The notes beneath the pieces were generated by a model. The model had not been told where the DNA came from and did no database searches. It saw only the letters and a program-made list of their open reading frames with translations. Below, one piece after another: positions 62,501 through 64,000 of a stretch of 64,000 bases of DNA. The stretch is from Lineus longissimus (Eukaryota; Nemertea; Pilidiophora; Heteronemertea; Lineidae). Position 1 is the first letter of the stretch. Each line of letters starts with the position of its first letter. Location: positions 20,903,501 through 20,967,500 of the forward strand of contig NC_088310.1 of NCBI RefSeq assembly GCF_910592395.1. Reading direction: 5' to 3'. The translations under genes were made by a program, and so were the position numbers.

Positions 62501-64000
62501 TTTTCTAAAAATGCTGATTCAGGGGCCAATGGCTTGAAGAAAGGGGCCTGCGGAACTTAAATGGGTGTCTTCAGAAGATGGGATGAGAGTTTCGGGCCTC
62601 GACTATAAGAAATGTTAACAAGCGGCAACACTCGAACCCACTTCAAAAATGTACATTTGTTTCCCATTCTATTACATGGTGGCATGAAATTGCTTCCCGG
62701 ATCCAGTGTGGTCGGTTGCCAATTCCGGGCGAAGCACCCCGTATGGGTGCTCCTGCCTATTATTTCTCCTGAGGCACCTTTTTGAGATATGAAAACGCAC
62801 GTGTTGCTTTGCCTATTGTAACCCGATGAAAGGGTTTAATCGGGCAGAAGGGCGAGCAGTAAGTCAGAGGCAAGGCAGCAAGATTTAAGGAGCGTTCAAT
62901 TCTTTCACCTCAGGTGCTCAATTATCAAAGATATTTTGAGGACCGAAATGTTTTGAAAGTCCGTGAAATTGAAAATGGTTGTAAAAAGTGGATATTTACA
63001 TAGCCCGCAGATATCAGGTTGGTGAAAGCTATTGGTCGTCGTGAGGAACGTATGCACGGGCAATATGCTATCTGAAGTACACATGGTACTGGTCCGGGCA
63101 CTGTATCATCGGGATTCAGGCCATTCGAAGCAAAGCATTCTCTAGGACTGAATAACTCAGCTGGTTTGTTTTGTGATAAGAACACAGTTTTTAAATCAAT
63201 ATTCTCCAGAACGTATAATTTAAAACATGTTTAAATTCCGTTCGTATCAATCTTTCAATAACCGTTTCATCCCCGAGCCCAACTCGCTATCAGTTCTCCA
63301 AATGACACGTTATTTGACTTACACGTCCTTTAATTGATTCCATTTATAACACAAATGTATCCCAAATTACCGCATTGTTAACGCAGACTGTCCGGTCTCT
63401 TGTTTCTTTGTTACCAGTTGATCTAGGCTCCATCACCGGGCCATACGTTCGCCAATGTTAGCTGATTACTTTGCAAACTCTTCTCCATCTGTCACTGGTG
63501 CAGAGTAAACCCGGCGTCCACATCTCCTCAGGGACGGCCTAACAGCTTGGTAAACACTTGCAAAATCACGCAGTGCGCTCACTCAAAAATTGATTACCGT
63601 ACTCTAAACACCCGATGAGAAACTCTTCAGTTTATCGTCATTTGTTTCTGACTGCCTCCCATTTAGGGGTAGGTATGATGTACTGATTGAGAAGGGAGGT
63701 ATAGTGCCATGTACAAAATATATCGCAGCCGGGGACATCCACGTGAATCCTTGTCGCAATACCAGTATCTTGACATCTCTTACTGAGGCTAGTTGCACAC
63801 GCTCATTTGCCGATAAGTCAGTCCCACCAGTTCACTTTCCGAGGTAAGTCGCACGAGCTCATTGGCCGACAGTCACTTAAACCACGGATGGAGTGCAAAA
63901 CATCCGTGCTTATGTGCGTGCATGTGTTTGGGGGGGGGGGGGGGGGGGAGGTAGTTCTCCTTTCTTGTCGAGTCGATTGACTAATCAATAAGGCAAAAAT
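59597..64000. other. Non-coding DNA to the right edge
   Basis: No exon identified. Short ORFs at 60316-60498, 60583-60786 and 62925-63185 have no recognisable features. A short hairpin (AGCACCC-CGTAT-GGGTGCT) lies near 62734. Confidence 0.45.
63931..63949 (+). repeat. Poly-G tract
   Basis: A run of about 19 G near the right edge, similar to the run at 1387. Simple sequence. Confidence 0.9.

Noticed and set aside
1-64000. CRISPR arrays, operons, integrases or other prokaryotic features
   Set aside because: Genes are intron-containing animal genes; no direct-repeat/spacer array or ribosome-binding pattern was seen.

Overview
This window looks like nuclear DNA from an invertebrate animal. Genes are split by GT-AG introns with weak polypyrimidine tracts, and the non-coding DNA is AT-rich. 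The short palindromes TAGGCCTA and TACATGTA recur, which I associate with marine deuterostomes such as echinoderms or hemichordates; that assignment is an inference, not a demonstration.

Region 1 (1-3499, minus strand) holds the 5' part of an isthmin gene in five recognisable exons: a short signal-peptide exon, a long acidic spacer exon, a thrombospondin type-1 exon, a short linker exon and the start of the AMOP domain. The gene runs off the left edge.

Region 2 (4.9-35.06 kb, plus strand) is a tandem array of rhodopsin-class (class A) seven-transmembrane receptor genes from one divergent, lineage-expanded family. I can assemble 13 intact genes (called R1-R13 here) and 5 remnants (P1-P5). Every intact gene has three coding exons. 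Exon 1 encodes the N-terminus, TM1 and TM2 and ends in phase 2. Exon 2 encodes TM3 and TM4, is 221 nt in 12 of 13 genes, and ends in phase 1. Exon 3 encodes extracellular loop 2 through TM7 and the tail. The family has DRL instead of DRY, lacks the usual TM3-ECL2 disulfide cysteines, and has NFYLY in place of NPxxY. The left part of the array is three 3.53-kb tandem units produced by unequal crossing-over inside introns. This made two chimeric genes without exon 2. Further right are an orphan exon 1, a gene with an almost perfectly duplicated exon 2 (33-bp spacer), a degraded tRNA-like sequence, and a shared promoter (GTACC-R-Y-CGAT-like element plus TATA box) in front of several genes.

Region 3 (35.06-64.0 kb) has no gene I can recognise. 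It contains small direct repeats, homopolymer tracts and a CpG-rich patch. At 59.4 kb there is one ORF with a hydrophobic N-terminus and a consensus splice donor that could be the first exon of an unidentified gene.

Together the receptor array looks like a fast birth-and-death chemoreceptor-type or peptide-receptor-type locus. The intracellular faces are nearly invariant, and the N-termini and extracellular loops vary. The ligand is not predictable from the sequence.
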